NCBI GenBank assembly: GCA_021163115.1
Contig: JAGGXK010000071.1
Span: 1-44,273, forward strand
Direction: 5' to 3'
Length of the DNA stretch: 44,273 nucleotides
Source of the DNA: Desulfurococcales archaeon
Lineage (GTDB): Archaea; Thermoproteota; Thermoprotei_A; Sulfolobales; Desulfurococcaceae
In this document: one piece after another, positions 11,472 through 20,711 of the stretch
Position numbering within the stretch: position 1 is the first letter of the stretch
Layout of the letters: every line of letters begins with the position of its first letter
Translations under genes and position numbers: made by a program
The notes under the pieces: model-generated
What the model was told of the DNA's origin: nothing
What the model saw: only the letters and a program-made list of their open reading frames with translations
Database searches by the model: none

Positions 11472-12155
11472 CTACTCGTTAGCAAATCTAATAACGTGTC
11501 TTAAGCCATTATTATCAGGTAGTATATCATAAGTTGTCTTGATTACATAGTCTTTAAGAATCCTTGTGGAAGAGGGGTGTTCTTTACCGACAAATAATAA
11601 GCTGTTGTTCCATACAGGTATAATGCATCCCTCTTCACATGTAATAGCTCCCTTTAGCCTCCTGCATATATGAGCTAGTAATGCAGGATCATCGCTACTT
11701 AGTATATATCCTAATAAGATTAGATCAAAAGGTTTTGCACCAATAGGCCCTGTTTCAGAATCTGTTTCATATAACAGTATTTTCCAGGAAGTGTTTATAG
11801 GGTTCATAGCTAGTACTTCATGTTTTTCCTTATACATAATCGATACAATATATCCTCCAAAAAACCATGTTAGTGCAGTAAATTGTGTAATAGGGCTAAG
11901 ATATTTCATAAAATCTTCCTTAGCTGTCTCAGTTAGATACATACAAAGATCTAGTACTATATCTCTTCCTAAGGATCTTGGTACATTTATTAAGTATACT
12001 TTATTCTCTCCCCTGATCTTTTTTATAACTCTATGCCTTAAGACAGGGAATCCTGCATAGCCTTCAAAGACACCGTCATAGTACTTAGCTATAACTACTA
12101 AACCTGGACAACTATATAATTCACTTAATATATCGTATTGTTTATTTTCACTCAT
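11472..12155 (-). CDS. Hypothetical protein (227 aa)
   Basis: Long ORF with no competing ORF; no family recognised. Confidence 0.7.
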   Translation of the reverse strand: MSENKQYDILSELYSCPGLVVIAKYYDGVFEGYAGFPVLRHRVIKKIRGENKVYLINVPRSLGRDIVLDLCMYLTETAKEDFMKYLSPITQFTALTWFFGGYIVSIMYKEKHEVLAMNPINTSWKILLYETDSETGPIGAKPFDLILLGYILSSDDPALLAHICRRLKGAITCEEGCIIPVWNNSLLFVGKEHPSSTRILKDYVIKTTYDILPDNNGLRHVIRFANE

Positions 12156-12306
12156 TTCTTATCTACATCTCCATGGAACTATGCATGTCTTTTTCTAACT
12201 AGGTTTTATTACCCATACCTATATACATAAGTAGTATTTTGTTGATATTTAAATAAGATAGTAACTCCTTTACTATTTACAAGCATGGATATTACTGCTT
12301 AAAATA

Positions 12307-12690
12307 TTGGGTGATAGGAGAATGGATGACTATTTAGTGTTTGGTGTTGTCGGAGGTATTATCGTGGCTCTTGTTCTATTATTGTTTCTGTTGCGCAGGA
12401 AAAGTGAGGCAAGTCTAGAAATTGAAACAATTTCACCAACTGATGTTTTATCAGACGATATAATAAGAGAAATAATACTGCTTGTAGGTAATGCTGGTGA
12501 TAAGGGGATCCGGCAGAGCAGAATATCAAATATTCTTAAAAGACCTAAATCTACTATATCAAGGAAAATACGTAAGCTGAATAATGAGGGTTATGTCCAT
12601 GTAACTAGAGCGGGTAAGACAAACATTATTAGGTTAACTGATAAGGGGCTTGATTTATATAAAAAAATTATTGAGGCTAGTGGTTCTTGA
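12307..12690 (+). CDS. Membrane-tethered winged-helix transcriptional regulator
   Basis: ORF; N-terminal TM helix YLVFGVVGGIIVALVLLLFLLRRK followed by wHTH GIRQSRISNILKRPKSTISRKIRKLNNEGYV. Confidence 0.85.
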   Translation: MGDRRMDDYLVFGVVGGIIVALVLLLFLLRRKSEASLEIETISPTDVLSDDIIREIILLVGNAGDKGIRQSRISNILKRPKSTISRKIRKLNNEGYVHVTRAGKTNIIRLTDKGLDLYKKIIEASGS

Positions 12691-13214
12691 GAGAGCCTAT
12701 TCCAGTATTTGGACAAGGGTTTTTCTATGTCTGGCATAATGGTAAAATAGATCAGATAATAGTATTTGACTATTTTGATCCCGATCAATACTACTATAAA
12801 GTATTGAATAATAAAGAAATGTACTTGAAGGAAAAGACCATGTTAATGAATAACATGCAATACTACCTTGATCAAGAGAAGGTTCTAATTAATGGTAACA
12901 GATCCTTCCCTAGAGTTAAACATGTTGATATAGGCTTAAGAGGCGATCCAAGATACCCGTTTATAATATTCTTCATAGAGTTTGGAGGAGTTTTTGTAAA
13001 AGGACTTAATGTGTACGAGAATATCTATGAGGAGGAAGTTGTTGATTATAGCTATATAGTATACTGGATATTTAGTGAAGGCTTAAAGGCTGTTGAAGCC
13101 GATGTTGGTGTAAAGTATGAACTGGCTAGCGATGCACATATTCTAAAGTTCTTTGTCCGGAAGGGAACAAGAGTTGGTGGATATGAAAGAATAGTCTTTG
13201 AGTTACTAGATTAA
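12687..13214 (+). CDS. Hypothetical protein, translationally coupled to the upstream membrane wHTH
   Basis: ORF; TTG start overlaps stop of previous gene by 4 nt. Confidence 0.75.
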   Translation: MREPIPVFGQGFFYVWHNGKIDQIIVFDYFDPDQYYYKVLNNKEMYLKEKTMLMNNMQYYLDQEKVLINGNRSFPRVKHVDIGLRGDPRYPFIIFFIEFGGVFVKGLNVYENIYEEEVVDYSYIVYWIFSEGLKAVEADVGVKYELASDAHILKFFVRKGTRVGGYERIVFELLD

Positions 13215-13215
13215 A

Positions 13216-13548
13216 TCACTTACTTACAATAATCGAGAACCTAGGAGGCTCTATCCATTCAGACCCACATCTAGGACATCGACTGGGTTTTTTAGGTTTA
13301 TCAATGCTTTTAAATATATACCCGCATTTTCTACACCTGGGATAACTCATTACAAGAACTTCCTGTCCATTAGACCGCCTCCTTATGGTCTTTGCTATGT
13401 GGGCTAGATGATTATATACATCCCTAGGCTTTAGATCGATGCCAAGTATAGATATGATCTCATCTACGGAAAAGAACTCACCCCTATTCTCTCTAAGAAA
13501 CTTCATTATCTTTTCTCTAGTGCTAAGCTCCTCCAATATACGCACCAA
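13216..13548 (-). CDS. Predicted transcriptional regulator, HTH fused to Zn-ribbon
   Basis: ORF; N-terminal wHTH plus CRKCGYIF...CPRCGSEW zinc ribbon. Confidence 0.85.
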   Translation of the reverse strand: MVRILEELSTREKIMKFLRENRGEFFSVDEIISILGIDLKPRDVYNHLAHIAKTIRRRSNGQEVLVMSYPRCRKCGYIFKSIDKPKKPSRCPRCGSEWIEPPRFSIIVSK

Positions 13549-13596
13549 TAGCTATTCTTCTCTCAACAAATATTTCCGTCACCCATATTAAATACC

Positions 13597-13608
13597 TTAA
13601 AATAAATA
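13597..13608 (+). promoter_or_regulatory. TATA-like element upstream of sRNA candidate
   Basis: AT-rich ccttaaaataaat about 20 nt upstream of GATGATGA. Confidence 0.35.
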
Positions 13609-13620
13609 CACTAGAATGAA

Positions 13621-13690
13621 GATGATGAGTGGGGACCTCCCACTAGGGGAGGTTTCCTGAATACTATGTGATGTAGGGCCAAAGCGCTGA
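13621..13690 (+). ncRNA. Candidate C/D-box sRNA (extended C-D' interval)
   Basis: ATGATGA (C, 13622-13628), CTGA (D', 13657-13660), TGATGT (C'-like, 13669-13674), CTGA (D, 13687-13690); C'-D spacer is exactly 12 nt. Confidence 0.5.
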
Positions 13691-13960
13691 TTCAAATACT
13701 TTAAACTCGATGACGAATACGCCATCGGACGAGCTCTATAAATTAAAAAGCAATGAGTAGAATCCGACCCAACTGAGAGCTATTTTCCCTAGCCATTTCA
13801 TTTGATAATATAGTCTGATAGCAGGATCGTTGGATCACCCCTTAGTATCGAGCTTACAAGAACAGTTTGTTTCTTGGAATTAAGTTAGCAGGTGAAATGT
13901 GTGAGTCTTTTTCTATTTAAATACTTTACTATAATCTATGGGGAGTGGTGTATCTAGGTA

Positions 13961-15064
13961 ATGCTGCGAATAGTATCCATTGATTATAAGCGATATCCGT
14001 TCCTGGCTGATCCTAGCGAGTTTGTTAGGAAGCGGTGGCCGGGTCTGGGTATTGTTGATCTTATTATTACAAAGTCTGGAGTGATCTATGAGAGGGCTAT
14101 GGATATAATAAGAAATGTTATTGAAAACGCTAGTATCGGTAAGCCCAGGTACATTACTGAAGAAGAAGTAGTATCTTTTTATGCAGCGCTAATGATTATT
14201 GCAATGGTTGGTAGCCGCTGGCTTGTAGATAGGTTTGCATTAACCTATTCAAAATACTCGGCATTGCTTCTTAAACGTGAACCTCCTGAAACCGTTGAAG
14301 CTATAGCAAAAAGAGTTGGAATAGACCTTATTTATGATCCTGTTAAAGCACCACGAATACCCCTGGGTTTTAAGAGAGGGACACTAGTTTACAGGATCCT
14401 TCCCTATAGCATGAGCATTAAGGATTACCTAGTGTATGGGAAGAGATTAATAAATGATCCAAAATATGCGCTTGTCAACCAAATAGTTGATGGAGGGAGG
14501 GTATATTTAGAACCGGATATTGCTATAAGAATTGTTGAAGAAGCTATTACACAATATATAAAATCTATGGTAAAACCTATAGAGGAGATACCATCTGAGC
14601 TAGTAGATGTTGTTAAAGAGATCAAGAACCTATTAGCAAGGACTTCAAAGGAGGGTGTGGGAGATCAGGGATTTTCTGAAGAGGCTCATGTAATAGACTT
14701 TAATAAATTCCCACCATGTATGAAGAAGATTATTGAAGATCTGAGAAATGGAGAGAATCTAAGTCATCATGCTAGATTCACTGTTGCAGCATTTCTGGCT
14801 CGAATAGGATTAGATGTAGATAATGTACTTGAGTTGTTTAGGAAAACACCCGATTTTAATGAAAGAATTGCTAGATACCAGGTAGAACACATAGCAGGTC
14901 TTAGGGGTTCTAAGAAGAAATACATGCCATATAGTTGTCAAACTATGAAGAGCCTAGGTTTATGTCCTATTGATGGAGATTGTGGTGGAAAAAACCCCCT
15001 TGTGGTTTACTGGAGAAACATTAGAAGAGGTATAAAGAAAACCTCTTTTAAGAAAAATGCTTAG
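13961..15064 (+). CDS. priL: DNA primase large subunit
   Basis: ORF; C-terminal Fe-S domain pattern FPPCMKKIIEDL ... YMPYSCQTMKSLGLCPIDGDC. Confidence 0.92.
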   Translation: MLRIVSIDYKRYPFLADPSEFVRKRWPGLGIVDLIITKSGVIYERAMDIIRNVIENASIGKPRYITEEEVVSFYAALMIIAMVGSRWLVDRFALTYSKYSALLLKREPPETVEAIAKRVGIDLIYDPVKAPRIPLGFKRGTLVYRILPYSMSIKDYLVYGKRLINDPKYALVNQIVDGGRVYLEPDIAIRIVEEAITQYIKSMVKPIEEIPSELVDVVKEIKNLLARTSKEGVGDQGFSEEAHVIDFNKFPPCMKKIIEDLRNGENLSHHARFTVAAFLARIGLDVDNVLELFRKTPDFNERIARYQVEHIAGLRGSKKKYMPYSCQTMKSLGLCPIDGDCGGKNPLVVYWRNIRRGIKKTSFKKNA

Positions 15065-15110
15065 TACCAGAAATAGTTAATAAGACTATTTTATCACTAT
15101 GTAAAAACAG

Positions 15111-15533
15111 GTGGTTTCTGTGATTGATACAGGTAAAGCTATAATTGTTGAGGCATGCAAGGGTGTAGTAAAAGCTAAAAGAGTTGTTGAGGGTTCTCTC
15201 CACAATATTGTTAAGGAGGAGGCAAAGAAAGCCCTTGATAAATGGGATCCAAGTAGTTCAAACTTTGATATAATTCTCTATGAACATGATGTTGAAAGGT
15301 TATTACCGTTAAAGCCCGAGGAAGCTGATATAGTATTAAAGCTTGAGCCTACACGAATGAAGGATCGAGTAATATTTACACTTCCAATATACATAATTAG
15401 CTATAAAAACTATAGATCAGGTGAGGTAACTATTGATGAAGAGGCTATTGTGGTTGCACCATACATTACTGATGACTATATAAGCTATGTTGAAGAAGTA
15501 GCTATATTAACAACAAAAGAGGAGGAACAATAA
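15111..15533 (+). CDS. Hypothetical protein, probable DUF2286-like crenarchaeal family
   Basis: ORF in plus-strand cluster; family name from memory, not verified. Confidence 0.65.
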   Translation: MVSVIDTGKAIIVEACKGVVKAKRVVEGSLHNIVKEEAKKALDKWDPSSSNFDIILYEHDVERLLPLKPEEADIVLKLEPTRMKDRVIFTLPIYIISYKNYRSGEVTIDEEAIVVAPYITDDYISYVEEVAILTTKEEEQ

Positions 15534-15577
15534 CTACTCCCCCAAGGATTTTCTGTACTTTCATGGATGTGTAGAAG

Positions 15578-16162
15578 ATGTTTTTCAACACACATAGGCT
15601 ATACAACATTGTTTCAGCAATGTTTTCCGCACCCTTTATTGCAGCTCTCGTTACAGCCCTGCTTTATATCTATGCAGTTATAACAATTATCGAGCTACTT
15701 ATCCTGTTTTTGTCCATAGTCATTATACCCTTAGTTGTTAGCATACTATGGGCTTGGAGCAAGGGTATTCAATGGGACTATCCTGAGCGAAGACACAGAA
15801 TCACCCCGTTCTCATTAATTGTCTTTGGCTATTTCTTAGGATTTTCATTTCTCTATATAATGCCTTCAACAATGTATTCTAAGATACTAGTTTTTAGTTA
15901 CCTCCTTAACGGGTTTATCTCGCTAGTTATAACACTCTGGTATAAAATAAGTATCCATGTTGTTGGTATTGCTGGTCCAGCTACATTTCTTTATTTAATA
16001 AATTATATAGGCTCATCAATAATGTTTTATATATTATCAGTTATAGTGAGCTATTCAAGGTATAGGCTAAAGAGACATACACTTCCCCAAATAATTCTAG
16101 GATATACCGTAGCAATTTCAACAACATATATAGCATACATAGTATGTACTAGCTATTTGTAA
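15578..16162 (+). CDS. Polytopic integral membrane protein, unknown function
   Basis: ORF; multiple hydrophobic helices over nearly the full length. Confidence 0.8.
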   Translation: MFFNTHRLYNIVSAMFSAPFIAALVTALLYIYAVITIIELLILFLSIVIIPLVVSILWAWSKGIQWDYPERRHRITPFSLIVFGYFLGFSFLYIMPSTMYSKILVFSYLLNGFISLVITLWYKISIHVVGIAGPATFLYLINYIGSSIMFYILSVIVSYSRYRLKRHTLPQIILGYTVAISTTYIAYIVCTSYL

Positions 16163-16227
16163 AACATAGAACTAGGATATGCTAGTGTACCAGCATCCAG
16201 TAATTTAGTACCATGTAGGGATGTGTA

Positions 16228-16947
16228 TTGGCTAGGTTTTGTATATACTGTGGAACAACTGGTGATAAAGAAAACCCTGTCATCAATGGTGTTTGTCTAA
16301 GATGTAGACTTAAGCGAAAGGAGCTTGTATCCCTTAAAAAGAAGTCAATAAAGGTTAGCTACTGTAAAATATGTGGTGCTATTAAAGTTGGATATAAATG
16401 GGTTGATACAAGTGGTTTTGAGGGTGCTATATCATTTATAATAAACAATATTGTTAAAGAACTTCTTATTCCAGGTAGTGGAGTAAGTAACATTAAAATT
16501 ACTGGTTTTAACTTGAAAACAATGGCGTCTTGGAGAACTGTTGTTGAGATAGACATCATGGGATCATATGGTGAAACTGTTTTCCAGGATAGAGAGGAGG
16601 TAGTAATATATCTTGATCCTGTAAAGTGCCCGCGTTGCATAATGTATGATAGTAGAGAATTTGAAGCAGTGGTTCAGATTAGAGGCATAGATCCTAGTGT
16701 AATTAATAGGGTCATTGTGGAGGAACTAAATCTTGATAATAGGATCCGTAGGGACTTGATAGAAGCTATTGAGGTAGCAAAAGGTATAGATCTATACTTC
16801 TATACATATGGTGCAGCAAGGAAAATCGCTAGGAGAATTGCAGCTAAACTAGGTAATCTCATAGTTTCTGAGACCTATGAGGGAGCTGGTATGAGAAGTG
16901 GGAAACAAAGAGCTAGACTATATATTAGTGTAAAGCCAAGAGTGTAA
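16228..16947 (+). CDS. NMD3-family protein (ribosome biogenesis/export factor family)
   Basis: ORF; RFCIYCGTTGDKENPVINGVCLRC and YCKICGAIKVGYKW Cys pairs at N-terminus. Confidence 0.88.
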   Translation: MARFCIYCGTTGDKENPVINGVCLRCRLKRKELVSLKKKSIKVSYCKICGAIKVGYKWVDTSGFEGAISFIINNIVKELLIPGSGVSNIKITGFNLKTMASWRTVVEIDIMGSYGETVFQDREEVVIYLDPVKCPRCIMYDSREFEAVVQIRGIDPSVINRVIVEELNLDNRIRRDLIEAIEVAKGIDLYFYTYGAARKIARRIAAKLGNLIVSETYEGAGMRSGKQRARLYISVKPRV

Positions 16948-16991
16948 TCCCACATATATAAGAGACTCCATACAATCTTAATATATAAGGT

Positions 16992-17561
16992 GTGGGAAAG
17001 AGTAGGGAGGTCGCTAAAATGACTACTAAGAATAAAAGATATCCAGTAAAAGAGGATCTTATATTGATCCAGGAGCTGGTTAAGGATGGTAGAAAAAGCA
17101 TTTCTGACTTGGCAAGACTTACAGGATTGTCGTATACTACTATACGTGAAAGACTTAATAGACTTATGGAGCGTAAGTTATTGGAAATAAAGCCTCTTGT
17201 TAATTCTAAACTAGTAGGTAATACTGCAGCACTGGTTAGAGTAAAAACAAGGAATCCAAAGAAGCTAATTGATAGACTCTGTTTATGTAATAGGGTTTTA
17301 TCAATAATAGTATCTAATTCAAATAACGAGGTATTGGTTGCTATAGTTGGAAAAGATAAGCTTGAGATAATCATTATCGTGGAGAGATTAATAGCTAGAG
17401 AAGAATGGGTTGAAGAATTCCAGATAGAATACGGTATGCTCCCCTCTGATACAATGATACCTCTCCGCAATCCATATAGTTTATGTGGATCATGTGTGTA
17501 TAGGAGTATGTATAAATGCAGCGGATGCTTACCCCCGCTTAGAATACGCTCACGTAGCTAA
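16992..17561 (+). CDS. Lrp/AsnC-type transcriptional regulator with C-terminal four-Cys motif
   Basis: ORF; HTH KSISDLARLTGLSYTTIRERLNRLMERKLLEI; C-terminal CGSCVYRSMYKCSGC. Confidence 0.85.
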   Translation: MGKSREVAKMTTKNKRYPVKEDLILIQELVKDGRKSISDLARLTGLSYTTIRERLNRLMERKLLEIKPLVNSKLVGNTAALVRVKTRNPKKLIDRLCLCNRVLSIIVSNSNNEVLVAIVGKDKLEIIIIVERLIAREEWVEEFQIEYGMLPSDTMIPLRNPYSLCGSCVYRSMYKCSGCLPPLRIRSRS

Positions 17562-17581
17562 AGACACTGTAGGTGAGGTAA

Positions 17582-18307
17582 ATGGCTTTACTTGATGTCA
17601 GGGAGTTGGCTGTCCGCGTTGATGGTAAAAATATTATTGAGAACGTATCCCTCCGGATCAACAAAGGAGAGATAACTGTATTAATGGGTCCTAATGCTAG
17701 CGGCAAATCTACACTCTTATATTCTATCATGGGTCTTCAAAAGTATAGAGTAGTTAAGGGGAAAATATTATTTAATGGAAAAGACATAACAAATGAGCCT
17801 TCATGGAAGAGGGCAAGAATGGGTATAGGATTAGCGTTTCAGAATCCACCAAAGATTCTTATTAGGCTAAGGTATCTTTCAAGAAAAATAGCTGAATTAC
17901 ATAGTTTTCATGAGTCATTAGAGAATATATCGAAACTACTTAGCATGGATCAGTTGCTTGACAGGAATATACACTATGGTTTTAGTGGAGGAGAGAGTAA
18001 GAGGACAGAGCTATTTCTGCTAATGCTTCAAAAACCAAAACTAGCATTGTTAGATGAACCCGATAGCGGTGTTGATATAGAAAGCATTAGATCTATTGCC
18101 GACTGTATAAATAGGTTAGCAGAAAACGGGGCTGGTGTGCTTCTTGTAACCCACCAGGGATACATACTTAGATATATTGATAATCTTGGGAGAGGTTACG
18201 TAATGTATAATGGAAGGATAATATATGAGGACGATGCATATATTGTACTTAAAAAAATAATGATACAAGGTTATTCAGGCTTAGCTTCTTCACATAAAAA
18301 AGCCTAG
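17582..18307 (+). CDS. sufC: Fe-S cluster assembly ATPase SufC
   Basis: ORF; Walker A GPNASGKSTLLYSIMG, FSGGESKRTEL signature, Walker B LALLDEPDSGVD; followed by sufB. Confidence 0.93.
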   Translation: MALLDVRELAVRVDGKNIIENVSLRINKGEITVLMGPNASGKSTLLYSIMGLQKYRVVKGKILFNGKDITNEPSWKRARMGIGLAFQNPPKILIRLRYLSRKIAELHSFHESLENISKLLSMDQLLDRNIHYGFSGGESKRTELFLLMLQKPKLALLDEPDSGVDIESIRSIADCINRLAENGAGVLLVTHQGYILRYIDNLGRGYVMYNGRIIYEDDAYIVLKKIMIQGYSGLASSHKKA

Positions 18308-18322
18308 AGTAAGGTGTAGTGA

Positions 18323-19414
18323 ATGGTTATTGAAGTAAAAATTGATGAAATAACTAAGAAGGTTTTAAGCAAAGCATTATCCCTTGGCCTTGAAGTAAAC
18401 AAAACAGGCTCACTTATTGTTAATGAGTCAATGGCTTTTCATGTACTCTCTGAAGCTCTTAAAGAATACGGTATAATCTATGTTAGTATAAAGGAGGCTT
18501 TTGATAGGTACCCGGATATTATTGAAAAATATGGATTAAAGATGGTTAGGGTCGATCCAAGAAATATAGATGATGGCGTACTTCTCTATATCCCCCGGAA
18601 CACCAAGGTTCTAGAGCCGATATATACATGCTTCGCACTAGCTAGAAGAGGAGTTGTTCAAAGGATCTATAATCTTTATGTAGTAGAGGATTATAGTGAA
18701 GCAGTTGCTGCTAAAGGCTGTTTAACTATTGTCCCAGAGGGCGCTCACTCTGGTATAACCGAGATCTATGTTGGAAGACATGCAAAGCTATCAAGTATAA
18801 TGATACATAACTGGATGCCCGAAGTAAGAGTGTCTGCTCTTGCACGGGCAAGGCTTCTTGAGGAAGCAGTTTACTATGACTATTATGTAAATCTAACACA
18901 TGTTAAACGCATTGGCTCGTTAACAGAAATATATCTTGAAGGAAATAGTGCTAGAGCGCAAGCAGACATGATACTAATTGGTAGAGGAAGAAGTACTATA
19001 AGTCATAATGTTATGGCATACTTAAATGCCCCCAAGACAAGTGTTGAACTAATATCAAGAATGCTTGGTGATGGAGAATCTAGAGTAGAAAGTACTACAA
19101 GAATAATTGCAAATGCACCTAATACTAGAGGGCATATAGAGTGTCAAGGGCTTCAACTAAGCAATAGTGCTGTTCTTACAACAAAACCTGTGCTTGAAAG
19201 CCATATTGATGAAACATCACTAACTCATGAGGCGAGCATTGGAAAGATCTCTGAAGAAGAACTTGAATATCTAATGGCAAAAGGGTTTAGGGAGGAAGAG
19301 GCTATATCACTAATTGTTAGAGGATTCCTAGAGCTAGGTTTCCAGAGGGTTCCAGATAAACTAAAGCCTGTAATAGAGAGGGTTCTTGATATATTGTCCC
19401 AGGCAAGAATGTAG
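18323..19414 (+). CDS. sufB: Fe-S cluster assembly scaffold SufB/SufD family
   Basis: ORF; SufB/D beta-helix region, LTHEASIGKISEEELEYLMAKGFREEEAISLIVRGFLE. Confidence 0.92.
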   Translation: MVIEVKIDEITKKVLSKALSLGLEVNKTGSLIVNESMAFHVLSEALKEYGIIYVSIKEAFDRYPDIIEKYGLKMVRVDPRNIDDGVLLYIPRNTKVLEPIYTCFALARRGVVQRIYNLYVVEDYSEAVAAKGCLTIVPEGAHSGITEIYVGRHAKLSSIMIHNWMPEVRVSALARARLLEEAVYYDYYVNLTHVKRIGSLTEIYLEGNSARAQADMILIGRGRSTISHNVMAYLNAPKTSVELISRMLGDGESRVESTTRIIANAPNTRGHIECQGLQLSNSAVLTTKPVLESHIDETSLTHEASIGKISEEELEYLMAKGFREEEAISLIVRGFLELGFQRVPDKLKPVIERVLDILSQARM

Positions 19415-19415
19415 C

Positions 19416-19694
19416 TTATCCTCTATAACTATAGGGTCCATGTATTGCAAGATCTAGGAGCTCATATACTTCTTTGCCAAGCACAAGTTCTCCTAGTTTT
19501 AATATATTTTCTAAGTCGGGATTTCTTCTAATCTTATATATAAGCTTCCTATACTCAGGGTGTTCATACATAAGCATTCTAAGTATTTCCTCAAGTATTC
19601 TCCTTCCATCACTATTTAACACATCATTATGGAAGTATATCCTATAGCCAAGCAGGAGCTTTTTTAGCAGATAACCTATATCTTTTCCAAACAT
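19416..19694 (-). CDS. Hypothetical protein (92 aa)
   Basis: ORF overlapping the end of the DUF2797-like gene by 1 nt. Confidence 0.65.
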   Translation of the reverse strand: MFGKDIGYLLKKLLLGYRIYFHNDVLNSDGRRILEEILRMLMYEHPEYRKLIYKIRRNPDLENILKLGELVLGKEVYELLDLAIHGPYSYRG

Positions 19695-20632
19695 TATTTT
19701 ATAGCCTCAATACTATTTCTATGTAGGAGTTCTCTACCTTTTATAACATAGTATTTATTGGTATTTGGTTCAGAGAGAAGCAAATAACCAGCCCAGCAGT
19801 TTATTACCTCAAGCTTTCTATCAGTGATACGTTCTAGTACTGTGTTCTCAGCTCTCGAATATGTTGTTAACTCTATCTCTGGTAGAACTCTAAATAAGTT
19901 GATCTCAGTATTAGATCTAATTTCTTTGATGATCTTTCTTGATGTATCAAGTAGTCTTTTATACGATTTTCGCGGCGGGTAATATATTATCTCTTTTAAG
20001 CCTCGTTTCTTTGGTCTTTCAGTTAGCCCTGGTTTTCTACCAAGTTCTACTTCAAGCTCCCTGATCTTCAATGCACTAGTTTCTTCATGTAGTTTTACAG
20101 CAACTACATGAGGTTGTTCTCCTATTCTCTCATATAGTCTCCATGATCGAGTGCTTCCAACTTTCAATCCTATTCCATAGTCTACGAGATACACAACATA
20201 TGTTAACCTATTCTTGATAGCTATATCCAGTCTCTTGCATGCTCCTAGGCTCTGTAATCCGCCAGCACTAAAGCATCTATCATATATTGCTCTTAATGAG
20301 TCATTATGTTCTCTACAATAACCTAGTCCTGAGTATACTCCCTTGGTGCAATACCTTCTTTTAAGAGGATCATCTCTTTTTAGTAATGTACCACTATGCC
20401 ATCTGCATAACTGTTTGTATCCCCTTCCTAATACTATGTAATCGCCAGGTGCTACAAGGAATAACTCATCTGAGGATGTATCATGGACTATAATTCCATA
20501 GAATAGGAGCTTATATGTTGTTATATAATCTTCTTCTTTAGGAACCTGTAGAAAAGCTTCGAGACCTCCATATCCGATATTCTCTCTTGAACGAAACTTT
20601 GCTTCAACATAGAATAACCTTGGTATAAGCAT
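19694..20632 (-). CDS. DUF2797-like conserved archaeal protein
   Basis: ORF; CRWHSGTLLKRDDPLKRRYCTKG and VYLVDYGIGLKVGSTRSWRLYERIGEQ; family recognised by pattern only. Confidence 0.7.
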   Translation of the reverse strand: MLIPRLFYVEAKFRSRENIGYGGLEAFLQVPKEEDYITTYKLLFYGIIVHDTSSDELFLVAPGDYIVLGRGYKQLCRWHSGTLLKRDDPLKRRYCTKGVYSGLGYCREHNDSLRAIYDRCFSAGGLQSLGACKRLDIAIKNRLTYVVYLVDYGIGLKVGSTRSWRLYERIGEQPHVVAVKLHEETSALKIRELEVELGRKPGLTERPKKRGLKEIIYYPPRKSYKRLLDTSRKIIKEIRSNTEINLFRVLPEIELTTYSRAENTVLERITDRKLEVINCWAGYLLLSEPNTNKYYVIKGRELLHRNSIEAIK

Positions 20633-20711
20633 TAAAATCTTCCTCTAACCACATAGTTATATTGTTGGTAGAAATAAATTTTGATAGTTAGACAATAATA
20701 TTACTATAATG

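Noticed and set aside
16925-17470. 181-aa minus-strand ORF antisense to the Lrp regulator
   Set aside because: Shadow ORF; Ser/Leu/Ile/Thr-rich, no motif, fully overlapped by a convincing HTH protein gene.
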